DNA of 64,000 bases from Bacillus sp. FJAT-50079 (GTDB lineage: Bacteria; Bacillota; Bacilli; Bacillales; Bacillaceae_C), in contig NZ_JAGYPD010000007.1 in NCBI RefSeq assembly GCF_018343515.1, positions 310,001 through 374,000 on the forward strand. Direction: 5' to 3'. Under the pieces are notes generated by a model. That model searched no databases. It had not been told where the DNA came from and saw nothing but the letters and a program-made list of their open reading frames with translations. Each line of letters opens with the position of its first letter. Position 1 is the first letter of the stretch. The translations under genes were made by a program, and so were the position numbers. Positions 1-7,140 of the stretch are shown piece by piece.

Positions 1-2
1 GT

Positions 3-18
3 TGGCACGGAACTTGCA
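3..18 (+). promoter_or_regulatory. Sigma-54 (-24/-12) promoter
   Basis: TTGGCACGGAACTTGCA at positions 2-18 matches the sigma-54 consensus TGGCACG-N4-TTGCW without a mismatch. The invariant GG (4-5) and GC (16-17) are 10 nt apart, as required. Transcription would begin near position 29, about 27 nt before the ATG at 56. Sigma-54 promoters need an AAA+ enhancer-binding activator; none is in the window, so it should lie upstream of base 1 or elsewhere. sigL itself is at 9323. Confidence 0.85.
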
Positions 19-55
19 AGTAATACTAATTAAATACAACTTAGGAGGAATAATT

Positions 56-1027
56 ATGACATTTGATCATCACTTCTTACATCCACCACAACCAGGAGAG
101 TTAGATTTGCAAAATGTTTTATATGAGAAAAAAGACGGTGTCGCAACCATTACTATTAATCGACCTGAAGTCTATAATTGCTTAAATTTCCAAACATTGC
201 AGGAAATGACGCGTGTGTTTGAAATTGCATCATGGGATGATGAAGTTGGGGTTGTAGTATTAACTGGAGCAGGAGATAAGGCATTTTCAACAGGCGCCGA
301 TATGAAGGAGCAAAATAATGAAATTTTAGAAAGACCGCGTAATTATTGGAAATGGATGGGGCAATTTATAGATGCTCATAAAAAGTTGCTTGATATCGGA
401 AAACCGACAATTGCTCGCTTGAATGGTATCGTTGTCGGCGGTGGAAATGAGTTTAATATGAACTGTGATTTGGCGATTATGGCTGATCACGGCTATATCC
501 GTCAAGTTGGTAACTCGCATGGAAGTGTAGCAGCTGGTGGTGCAACACAATGGCTGCCAATTATGGTTGGGGATCGACGTGCACGTGAAATTTTGTGGCT
601 GAATGAAGAAATTAGTGCAGAGAAAGCGTTGGAGTGGGGGCTTGTGAACCAAGTCGTTCCATATGAAGAGCTAGATGCCGCGGTTGAAGTGATGGCAAAG
701 AAACTATTAAATAAATTACCAGAATGTATGCGTTATACGAAGGAACAAACAAACTTCTGGAAAAAGATGCCGCTTGATTTAACGGTCGGACATGCGCGTG
801 ATTGGCTCACGGTCCACACTGCAAACTATGAAACTCATGAAGCGATGCGTGCCTTTAGTGAGAAGCGTGCACCAGATTATAAAATGCTTCGTGAGCGCAT
901 GAGTTCCGGAGATTCATATGAGCATTTATGGGGGGCGCCGTCGCTTGATTGTCATGAATGTGGCGCGAAAGACATACCTGAACACTTTAAGCATTGTGGA
1001 GTATGTGGATCACCAATTAGTAAATAA
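56..1027 (+). CDS. BamA/Oah-like crotonase-fold hydrolase with C-terminal zinc ribbon
   Basis: A 323-residue enoyl-CoA hydratase/isomerase superfamily protein. The ATG at 56 follows TTAGGAGGAATAATT; the longer reading frame back to base 2 would overlap the sigma-54 promoter. The first oxyanion-hole segment is FSTGADMKE (about residue 77) and the second NGIVVGGGNEF (about 122). Where ordinary hydratases have GxPEIxLG with the second catalytic Glu, this protein has NSHGSVAAGGATQWLP. That resembles the HGS...GG(S/A)T..LP segment of 6-oxocyclohex-1-ene-1-carbonyl-CoA hydrolases (BamA/Oah) as I remember them. The C-terminus adds two CxxC pairs (CHEC and CGVC), a zinc ribbon not usual for the family. 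The superfamily is certain; a ring-opening activity is inferred. First gene after the sigma-54 promoter. Confidence 0.75.
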   Translation: MTFDHHFLHPPQPGELDLQNVLYEKKDGVATITINRPEVYNCLNFQTLQEMTRVFEIASWDDEVGVVVLTGAGDKAFSTGADMKEQNNEILERPRNYWKWMGQFIDAHKKLLDIGKPTIARLNGIVVGGGNEFNMNCDLAIMADHGYIRQVGNSHGSVAAGGATQWLPIMVGDRRAREILWLNEEISAEKALEWGLVNQVVPYEELDAAVEVMAKKLLNKLPECMRYTKEQTNFWKKMPLDLTVGHARDWLTVHTANYETHEAMRAFSEKRAPDYKMLRERMSSGDSYEHLWGAPSLDCHECGAKDIPEHFKHCGVCGSPISK

Positions 1028-1039
1028 GCAATTGAAAGC

Positions 1040-1069
1040 GACAGCCTTTCATTTAAGGGAAAGGCTGTC
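1040..1069. repeat. 11-bp inverted repeat after the first gene
   Basis: GACAGCCTTTC (1040-1050) and GAAAGGCTGTC (1059-1069) form a perfect stem with an 8-nt loop. It is followed by A residues rather than T residues, so it is not a normal plus-strand intrinsic terminator. It may process or stabilise mRNA between the first two genes. Confidence 0.6.
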
Positions 1070-1083
1070 ATAAAAAAATATGA

Positions 1084-1100
1084 TTGAAAGCGCTTTATAA
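1084..1100 (+). promoter_or_regulatory. Probable CcpA (cre) site
   Basis: TTGAAAGCGCTTTATAA is centred on the perfect palindrome AAAGCGCTTT and fits the cre consensus WTGNAANCGNWNNCW except for one position. It lies about 40 nt before the start of the fatty acid transporter. The ten bases ATTGAAAGCG also occur at 1031-1040. Catabolite control is inferred. Confidence 0.45.
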
Positions 1101-1136
1101 AGAGGAGTTCCTAATTTAAGTTAAGGGGTGTATTGC

Positions 1137-2546
1137 ATGGCTCAACCTTCTCATGCAAAAAAACTGAACGACGTAAGCAGCGCCAAACTAAGTTTATCGG
1201 AAAAGGTTGCGGAGGGTTACAGCAGGTACTTTCCAGACTCTATGATCTTTGCCCTTTTACTAACACTTGTCTCAATGGTATTAGCTCTTTTATTAACTGA
1301 TAGCGGACCAATGCAAATATTAAATTTTTGGTTTGATGGATTTCCTTGGATGTTCACATTTGCCTTTCAATTAATTCTTACGTATGCAGCTGCACTCGTC
1401 ATTGTAGAAGCACCAGCGGTCGGAAAACAAATTACTCGGCTTGCTAAGCTTGTTAAGAAACCGACAACTGCTTATGTATCGACAGCGTTTATTAGTGGAT
1501 TTGCATCATTGCTTGGCTGGTATATCGGTCCTGTTGTTGCTGCTACTTATGCTCGCGCAATTGGACAAACGAATAAAGATGTAGATTATCGACTTCTGAC
1601 AGCAATTGCCTACTCATCCTTTGTTGTCTGGGTTGGAGGGCTTTCTGGGACCATTCCGTTATTTGTCGCAACAGAAGGAGCGCTAACTGAAATTCTTGGT
1701 GGTGTCTACTCATTAGATCAAACCATTTTTACACCGATGAATATTATTTTGATGACAACGACGGTGTTTGTGATCGCCGGGATCTTCTACTTTATTGGAA
1801 AAAATAAAACCGTCATTGTTTCCTATGATGATTTGCTAATTAAAGATGAGGAAACCGATGTAAAACAGAAAGTTATTAAAGAAGAAATGAAAGATGAAAG
1901 TTTAAGCTTTGCCGATCGTATTAATAAATATCGTCCGATTATTTGGGTAATTGGTTTGTTAGGTGTTATTTACATGTTTTACCACCTGTTTACGAAAGGA
2001 TATCAGGGAATTAATTTAAATTCAATTGCCTTTCTAATGGTGTTTATTGGTTTTATGATCATTAAAAATCCGACAGATTATCCTAAAAGATTTGGAAAAC
2101 ACTTGTCTGCTAGTACATCCATTGCGGTTCAATTTCCTCTATATGGAGGTATTGCCTCGATTTTAACAGGAACGGGCCTTGCAAAAGTGTTTTCCGCAGC
2201 GGTAGTAAGTATTTCGACAGTGAACACCTTTCCTATGCTTACATTTTTGATGGAAGGCTTTATTCATTTATTTATCCCTTCTGCGGGCTCTTTATTTACC
2301 GCATCCGCTCCTGCGTTTATACCAGCGGCAGAACAGTTGGGAGTGGATATTCCTCGCACAATTATGGCGATAAACTATGGAGAAGCTTGGACCACTTTAA
2401 TTCAACCATTTTGGGCGTTATTATTTATGCCAATCATGGCGGTGGGAACGAAACTTACTGTGCGGGATTTCTTAGGATATTGTTTGCCAATTTTAATCAT
2501 AGTAGGTGTGCTCTGGATTCTAGGTGTAACATATTTGCCAATCTAG
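1137..2546 (+). CDS. Short-chain fatty acid transporter, AtoE/TIGR00366 family
   Basis: A 469-residue inner-membrane carrier with about 11-12 hydrophobic segments, resembling AtoE-type short-chain fatty acid transporters. The N-terminal stretch YFPDSMIFALLLTLVSM and the internal GGLSGTIPLF and FIPSAGSLF segments are typical of the family. ATG 1137 is preferred because TTAAGGGGTG lies 7 nt upstream; a GTG at 1128 overlaps that Shine-Dalgarno sequence. Its place between a crotonase-like gene and an acyl-CoA ligase suggests uptake of the carboxylic acid that the cluster degrades. The exact substrate cannot be read from sequence. Confidence 0.85.
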   Translation: MAQPSHAKKLNDVSSAKLSLSEKVAEGYSRYFPDSMIFALLLTLVSMVLALLLTDSGPMQILNFWFDGFPWMFTFAFQLILTYAAALVIVEAPAVGKQITRLAKLVKKPTTAYVSTAFISGFASLLGWYIGPVVAATYARAIGQTNKDVDYRLLTAIAYSSFVVWVGGLSGTIPLFVATEGALTEILGGVYSLDQTIFTPMNIILMTTTVFVIAGIFYFIGKNKTVIVSYDDLLIKDEETDVKQKVIKEEMKDESLSFADRINKYRPIIWVIGLLGVIYMFYHLFTKGYQGINLNSIAFLMVFIGFMIIKNPTDYPKRFGKHLSASTSIAVQFPLYGGIASILTGTGLAKVFSAAVVSISTVNTFPMLTFLMEGFIHLFIPSAGSLFTASAPAFIPAAEQLGVDIPRTIMAINYGEAWTTLIQPFWALLFMPIMAVGTKLTVRDFLGYCLPILIIVGVLWILGVTYLPI

Positions 2547-2570
2547 ACTGTCTTCTATAGCTCAAATCAG

Positions 2571-2869
2571 CAAAAGTGGATGCTGGGACATAACTAAAGC
2601 AATCAATTTCGTGGACAGACAATGCAATACCTTAGCGATTTATATTTCCGCAGCGGGATAATTGCAGTTGCTAGCGATCGTAATTTGATTTGATAAAAGA
2701 CTTCTGTCCCAGTTTCATGAAAAGCAGAGGGAGTTCAACCTCTCTGTATCTGGCGCTTCTGTATTGGTACAAAAAGATTTGCTGATTCAAATTTTGCTTT
2801 AGGTTGAGATTTTTAAAGTGAGCTCGAAAAAATCTGAACGCGATTACACTGAGGCGTAATTGATTGAAT
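2571..2869. repeat. Composite intergenic repeat (GGGACATAAC element nested in a CTCRAATCA element)
   Basis: The 356-bp gap between transporter and ligase is repeat DNA. The outer part starts CTCAAATCA (2571) and ends near TTGATTGAA (2869); its right half (GATTTGCTGATTCAA, GCTCGAAAAAATCT, GAGGCGTAATTGATT) resembles the element at 46118-46345. Nested inside, from about 2583 to 2713, CTGGGACATAACTAAA faces CTTCTGTCCCAG, the ends of the element also found at 14541-14828. No coding potential was recognised. Confidence 0.65.
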
Positions 2870-2902
2870 GATTTTCCAAAACTAAGCTTTGGAGGAAACA
2901 AA

Positions 2903-4294
2903 ATGACAATCTCTAAAACTCAAATTCCTTATTATTATAAATCAGTCAATTTTGATGAATTAGTAAAAGAGTATGAACCGCCGATTGAATATATGGATGG
3001 CGGCTGGCTGTGGGGAAGAGATCAAATTGAAAGCACACAGTTCAAACGTCTCCATGAAACTTTGGCTCGCGGGGCTGAAATTCCTTTTTTTCAACGATTA
3101 TGGAAAAAGCATGATTTTCATCCAAGTGATGTAAAGAGCTTAGCGGATATGCACAAGATCCCCCAATATACGATTGACGATATCCGCGATAGCATCGCGA
3201 TCGATCCGCCATTCGGGGATTATCAAAAATACCATTTTGAAGATGGGACCCATGAACCGCTCCGTTTCTATACGAGCGGGGGGACAACAGGTGCGCCACG
3301 TCCAACGATTTATTCTGCTTGGGATCGCGAAGTAGGAGCGATATTAAGTGCGAGAACATTTTATTTACATGGAATTCGACCTGGCGATGCCGTCATGAAT
3401 TCATGGGCTTATTCCACGCATAATGCAGCATGGATTATGGACCACGGCCTCTGGCATTGGTTAGGCTGTACACCGATTACAACTGGAACAGGTGTGGTAA
3501 CACCGACGGAAAAACAAGTGGAGTTTGCAAAAACATTTGGTGTGTCTTCGATTTTAGCTACTTCAGATTACCTCGTTCATATCGGGAATACGGCGATTAA
3601 AATGGGGCTCGATCCGAAAACTGATTTGAAGCTAAAGACCTTGTCCGCATTTGGAAATAAAGAGCCTGTTGAGAAAATGTTCGGTATCCCAGTTTATGAT
3701 TCCTATGCGTTCCATGAGGTACAATATGTCGCCGCGGAATGCGAAGCAGAAAGTGGACTTCATATTTTTGAAGATGCATTTATCGTCGAAGTTGTTGATT
3801 TTGAAACAGGAGAGCCATTGCCGCCAGGCCATCGTGGAAACATCGTAGTTACGGCGCTTTATAAAACAGGCACCCAGCAAATTCGCTACAACATCCAAGA
3901 TATTTCAGCAAGCTATGAGATAAAGCAATGTGCATGTGGAAGCTGGCATAAGAAAATTGATTATTTCCAAGGGCGAAGCGATAACATGGTTAAATTACGT
4001 GGAATCAATGTTTGGCCGGAAGCACTCGGTGAAATCATTAATAAAAATCCGAAAGTAAATGGAGAATATTTTTGTTTTGTTGAAAAAGTAGCTAATCGTG
4101 ACGAGATGACGATTTTAGTAGAACCAAAGTTTGCTAGTAGTGATGCTCAAGCACTGCAACAAGAAATTGAAGCAGACTTAAAAAGGCGAATCGGCGTGAA
4201 AATCCATGTGCAAATTGTTGAGGAAGATTCATTGCGACCGTTAACAGGCCATGGATCAAGGGCAAAATTAAAGCGTTTTGAGGATCGCCGCTAG
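2903..4294 (+). CDS. PaaK-like AMP-forming acyl/aryl-CoA ligase
   Basis: 463 residues, close to the length of phenylacetate-CoA ligases. It would adenylate a carboxylate and transfer it to CoA in the cytoplasm. The ATP-binding P-loop reads YTSGGTTGAPRPTIYS (about residue 126). The family's cysteine-containing segment reads CACGSWHKKI and is followed by QGRSDNMVKLRGINVWP, the PaaK-type start of the C-terminal lid. ATG 2903 follows GGAGGAAACAAA; an in-frame ATG at 2864 has no ribosome-binding site. It sits 14 bp before the alcohol dehydrogenase and is probably the activating enzyme of the cluster. The family does not fix the substrate. Confidence 0.85.
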   Translation: MTISKTQIPYYYKSVNFDELVKEYEPPIEYMDGGWLWGRDQIESTQFKRLHETLARGAEIPFFQRLWKKHDFHPSDVKSLADMHKIPQYTIDDIRDSIAIDPPFGDYQKYHFEDGTHEPLRFYTSGGTTGAPRPTIYSAWDREVGAILSARTFYLHGIRPGDAVMNSWAYSTHNAAWIMDHGLWHWLGCTPITTGTGVVTPTEKQVEFAKTFGVSSILATSDYLVHIGNTAIKMGLDPKTDLKLKTLSAFGNKEPVEKMFGIPVYDSYAFHEVQYVAAECEAESGLHIFEDAFIVEVVDFETGEPLPPGHRGNIVVTALYKTGTQQIRYNIQDISASYEIKQCACGSWHKKIDYFQGRSDNMVKLRGINVWPEALGEIINKNPKVNGEYFCFVEKVANRDEMTILVEPKFASSDAQALQQEIEADLKRRIGVKIHVQIVEEDSLRPLTGHGSRAKLKRFEDRR

Positions 4295-4308
4295 GAGGTC
4301 GAAAAAGG

Positions 4309-5355
4309 ATGTATGGAACGATGAATGGGATTGTTCTTGAAGAGCATGGGGATGTAGAACAGCTTTTATATAAAGAAGATATCCCGCTGCCAAAATTGAG
4401 AAACGATGAAATTAGAGTTCAAGTGAAATACTGTGGTCTGAACCACTTAGACATATGGTTACGCAAAGGAGGAACTGGGGATCGTTTACAGCTTCCGCGT
4501 ATTTCAGGAAGTGATGTCGTAGGTGTCGTTACAGAATTGGGAGAAGAGGTAGATGGACTATCTATTGATGATCCGGTTGTGCTTTACCCCGGGAAAGGTT
4601 GTGGTCAATGTGTTGCTTGTTCTGAGGGAAGGGAAACATTATGCCGGCATTTCGAAGTTCTGGGCTATAACAATGATGGGGGCTATTGCGAATATGTCCA
4701 AATTCAAGGCAAAAGAGCTGTAAAAATTACGGATGAAGAACTAGAAAGCTGGGCAGGTGTACCGATTGCATACGTAACAGCATGGAATGCACTCGTTACA
4801 AAAGGAAAAATGACAGCGAAAGATACAGTTGTCATATGGGGTGCCTCTGGTGGACTCGGCTATGCTGCCCTTTCTATCGCTCAATCATTTGGAGCAAAAG
4901 TAATTGGCATCGTAAGTTCTAAGGAGAAGATCAGCTTTTTAAAAGAAAAGGGATTTGAACAAGTAAAATTTATTGTACGAGATGAAAACATCGGTAAAAA
5001 CATTCGTGACCTTACGAATAAAGAGGGGGCAGATCTTGTTTTAGATCATGTTGGCCGCCAAACATTTAATGAAAGCTTAAAAATGTTAAAGCGGGGAGGG
5101 CGGCTTGCCTTTTGCGGTGTGACAACAGGTCCGATTGCGGAGATCGACTTACGGTTGATTTTCGGAAAACAGATCACAATTACTGGCTCATGGATGGGCG
5201 ATTTACATGATTTTCATGAAGTTGTCCAATTTTTACTTAGAACAAAGGCTTTTCCACATATTGATCACGTATTTCCACTAAAAAAAGTAAAAGAAGCTCA
5301 GTTTGCATTAGAAAAGGGTGAGCATATAGGGAAAATAATTTTACAAATCGAATGA
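4309..5355 (+). CDS. Zinc-dependent medium-chain alcohol dehydrogenase
   Basis: 348 residues. The GroES-like N-terminal half has YCGLNHLDIW (catalytic zinc region, about residue 43) and the structural-zinc cysteines CGQCVACSEGRETLC (about 101-115). The Rossmann half carries WGASGGLGYAALSIAQ. It would oxidise a hydroxyl group with NAD(P)+. Beside a BamA-like hydrolase it could play the part that 6-hydroxycyclohex-1-ene-1-carbonyl-CoA dehydrogenase plays in ring degradation, but that is inference; an ordinary alcohol dehydrogenase is the safe call. AGGAGG overlaps the ligase stop codon 10 nt upstream, so the two genes are translationally close. Confidence 0.85.
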   Translation: MYGTMNGIVLEEHGDVEQLLYKEDIPLPKLRNDEIRVQVKYCGLNHLDIWLRKGGTGDRLQLPRISGSDVVGVVTELGEEVDGLSIDDPVVLYPGKGCGQCVACSEGRETLCRHFEVLGYNNDGGYCEYVQIQGKRAVKITDEELESWAGVPIAYVTAWNALVTKGKMTAKDTVVIWGASGGLGYAALSIAQSFGAKVIGIVSSKEKISFLKEKGFEQVKFIVRDENIGKNIRDLTNKEGADLVLDHVGRQTFNESLKMLKRGGRLAFCGVTTGPIAEIDLRLIFGKQITITGSWMGDLHDFHEVVQFLLRTKAFPHIDHVFPLKKVKEAQFALEKGEHIGKIILQIE

Positions 5356-5470
5356 TCGGTAGTAAAGCTGCCAAAATCGGAAGTAACGGAGCGATAATCG
5401 GTAGTAACTGACTAAAGATCGGTAGTAAAAGGTAGATAATCGGAAGTAACTATCTAAAGATCGGTAGTAA
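5355..5470. repeat. Six copies of ATCGGWAGTAA at an exact 21-bp period
   Basis: The 11-mer ATCGG(T/A)AGTAA starts at 5355, 5376, 5397, 5418, 5439 and 5460, so every step is exactly 21 bp. The 10-nt stretches between copies vary. The variable base runs T,A,T,T,A,T. The first copy overlaps the stop codon of the alcohol dehydrogenase and the last ends about 20 nt before the Shine-Dalgarno sequence of the next gene. The array fills almost the whole intergenic space. Confidence 0.95.
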
Positions 5471-5492
5471 CGGCGACAGGGGGAGGAAAGTC

Positions 5493-6350
5493 ATGAACAT
5501 AAAGCATATTTTAGTTGTCGGCTCAGGTATTATGGGAAGTGGAATCGCCTACGCTGGCGCAGTTGCAGGGTTTCAGACAACAATTTGCGATATTCAAGAG
5601 GAAAGCTTGAATAAAGCAAAATCATATATTGAAGGAATGCTTAATAAAGGTGTAAAAAAGGAAAAGATCACTGTAGAACAAAAAGACGTGGCTATTAAAA
5701 ATCTTTATTACACGACTGATCTGAAATTAGCGGCGGCAAAAGCCGATTTTGTGATCGAGGCTGTACCAGAAGTAAAATCAATCAAACAGCAAGTGTTTGA
5801 GCAATTGGATGAGTATACGGACAAGGATGTTATTCTTGCAACGAATACATCCACAATGAGCCCGACAGAGATCGGCTCTTATACGAAACGTCCTGAAAAA
5901 GTTATAGCTATGCATTTTTTCAATCCTGTACCATTGATGAGGCTTGTTGAAATTGCCCGTGGACTTGAGACAAGTGATGAAACGGCTGAAGTGGTTAAGT
6001 CGGTCGCAACTGAAATGGGCAAGGAAACGGTCTTAATTAATGAATTTCCTGGTTTTGTTACTAGTAGAATTAGCAGCATGGTTGGAAATGAAGCCTTTAA
6101 TATGTTAATGGAAGGTGTCGGTACACCAGAAGAAATTGATAAAGCGATTGAACTTGGCTTAAATTATCCAATGGGCCCGTTTAAACTAGGTGATTTAGTA
6201 GGACTGGATACACGTTTAAATAATCTTGAATATTTGCATAGTACATTAGGAGAGCGCTTCCGCCCAAGTCCATTGCTCGTAAAATATGTAAAAGCAGGGA
6301 GGTTAGGGCGGAAAACGGGAAGAGGCGTTTACGATTATGACGATCATTAA
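5493..6350 (+). CDS. 3-hydroxyacyl-CoA dehydrogenase
   Basis: 285 residues, the size of single-domain 3-hydroxybutyryl-CoA dehydrogenases (Hbd/MmgB). The NAD-binding loop is VVGSGIMGSGIAYAGAVAG (residues 7-25). The catalytic His is in MHFFNPVPLMRLVEI (about residue 140), and EFPGFVTSRI begins the C-terminal dimer domain. It oxidises 3-hydroxyacyl-CoA to 3-ketoacyl-CoA with NAD+. GGGGGAGG lies just upstream of the ATG. Followed by an enoyl-CoA hydratase and a thiolase, it completes a beta-oxidation set. Confidence 0.92.
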   Translation: MNIKHILVVGSGIMGSGIAYAGAVAGFQTTICDIQEESLNKAKSYIEGMLNKGVKKEKITVEQKDVAIKNLYYTTDLKLAAAKADFVIEAVPEVKSIKQQVFEQLDEYTDKDVILATNTSTMSPTEIGSYTKRPEKVIAMHFFNPVPLMRLVEIARGLETSDETAEVVKSVATEMGKETVLINEFPGFVTSRISSMVGNEAFNMLMEGVGTPEEIDKAIELGLNYPMGPFKLGDLVGLDTRLNNLEYLHSTLGERFRPSPLLVKYVKAGRLGRKTGRGVYDYDDH

Positions 6351-6366
6351 GGAGGTCGAGCAACGG

Positions 6367-7140
6367 ATGGAATATAAATCATTGCGCATATCGATTCAAG
6401 ATTTGATCGGCACGATCCAAATTTATCGTCCCGAAAAAAGAAATGCGATGGATCCAAATAGTTGGGCAGAGCTTGACAATGCAATTAAACAATTGAACGA
6501 TGACGATCGTGTTCGTGTCATTGTCATTACAGGGCATGAGAAGACGTTTGTCGCAGGCGCAGATATTCAATGGATTCATGATCGTAACCCGCTGGATATA
6601 TATGGGCTTGCTGTTCAAGATGTTTTATTGAATATTTATCGATCATATAAGCCTGTAATTGCGGCGATCAATGGCTATGCACTTGGCGGAGGGTGTGAGC
6701 TGGCACTTTCCTGCGATATTCGAGTTGGAAGTGAGACAGCTAAAATGGGTCAGCCAGAAATTAATTTAGGAATTTTACCAGCTGGTGGGGGAACACAGCA
6801 ACTGACAAAAATTGTTGGCCTCGCAAAAGCGAAGGAGATGATTTTAACAGGGGATATGATTGATGCGTATGAGGCACATCGACTTGGTCTGTTAAATCAT
6901 GTCGTGTCACCAGAGCAACTGCTAGAAAAGGCATATGAAATCGCTCATAAAATTGCCAGTAAGTCTCCGATTGCTGTAAAAATGGCAAAAATCGCATTGA
7001 ATGAGAGTGCAACAGCGGATTTAGCTTCAGGCTTAGCGCTTGAAAAATCATTACAAGCTGTACTTTTTAGCACGGAAGATAAAAAAGAAGGAACGAAGGC
7101 ATTTTTAGAAAAAAGACAGCCTATGTTTAAAGGTGAATGA
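6367..7140 (+). CDS. Enoyl-CoA hydratase (crotonase)
   Basis: 257 residues, the normal crotonase length. Both catalytic glutamates are present: GGGCELALSCD (about residue 109) and GQPEINLGILPAGGGTQ (about 131). Unlike the first gene of the window this is a conventional syn-hydratase of trans-2-enoyl-CoA. ATG 6367 is chosen because AAGGAGG lies 11 nt upstream, overlapping the end of the dehydrogenase gene; a longer frame begins at 6337 inside that gene without a good site. The stop overlaps the start of the thiolase. Confidence 0.9.
   Translation: MEYKSLRISIQDLIGTIQIYRPEKRNAMDPNSWAELDNAIKQLNDDDRVRVIVITGHEKTFVAGADIQWIHDRNPLDIYGLAVQDVLLNIYRSYKPVIAAINGYALGGGCELALSCDIRVGSETAKMGQPEINLGILPAGGGTQQLTKIVGLAKAKEMILTGDMIDAYEAHRLGLLNHVVSPEQLLEKAYEIAHKIASKSPIAVKMAKIALNESATADLASGLALEKSLQAVLFSTEDKKEGTKAFLEKRQPMFKGE

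Noticed and set aside
2-55. Extended N-terminus of the first gene
   Set aside because: It would place coding sequence across a perfect sigma-54 promoter, and a strong ribosome-binding site supports ATG 56.
1040-1069. Terminator after the first gene
   Set aside because: Good hairpin but followed by A, not T, on the plus strand; it should not stop transcription into the transporter gene.
2756-2776. Second sigma-54 promoter before the ligase
   Set aside because: TTGGTAC...TTTGCT has 13 rather than 10 nt between GG and GC.
2671-2901. 76-codon minus-strand frame before the ligase
   Set aside because: Lies within the composite repeat and runs into the ligase Shine-Dalgarno region.
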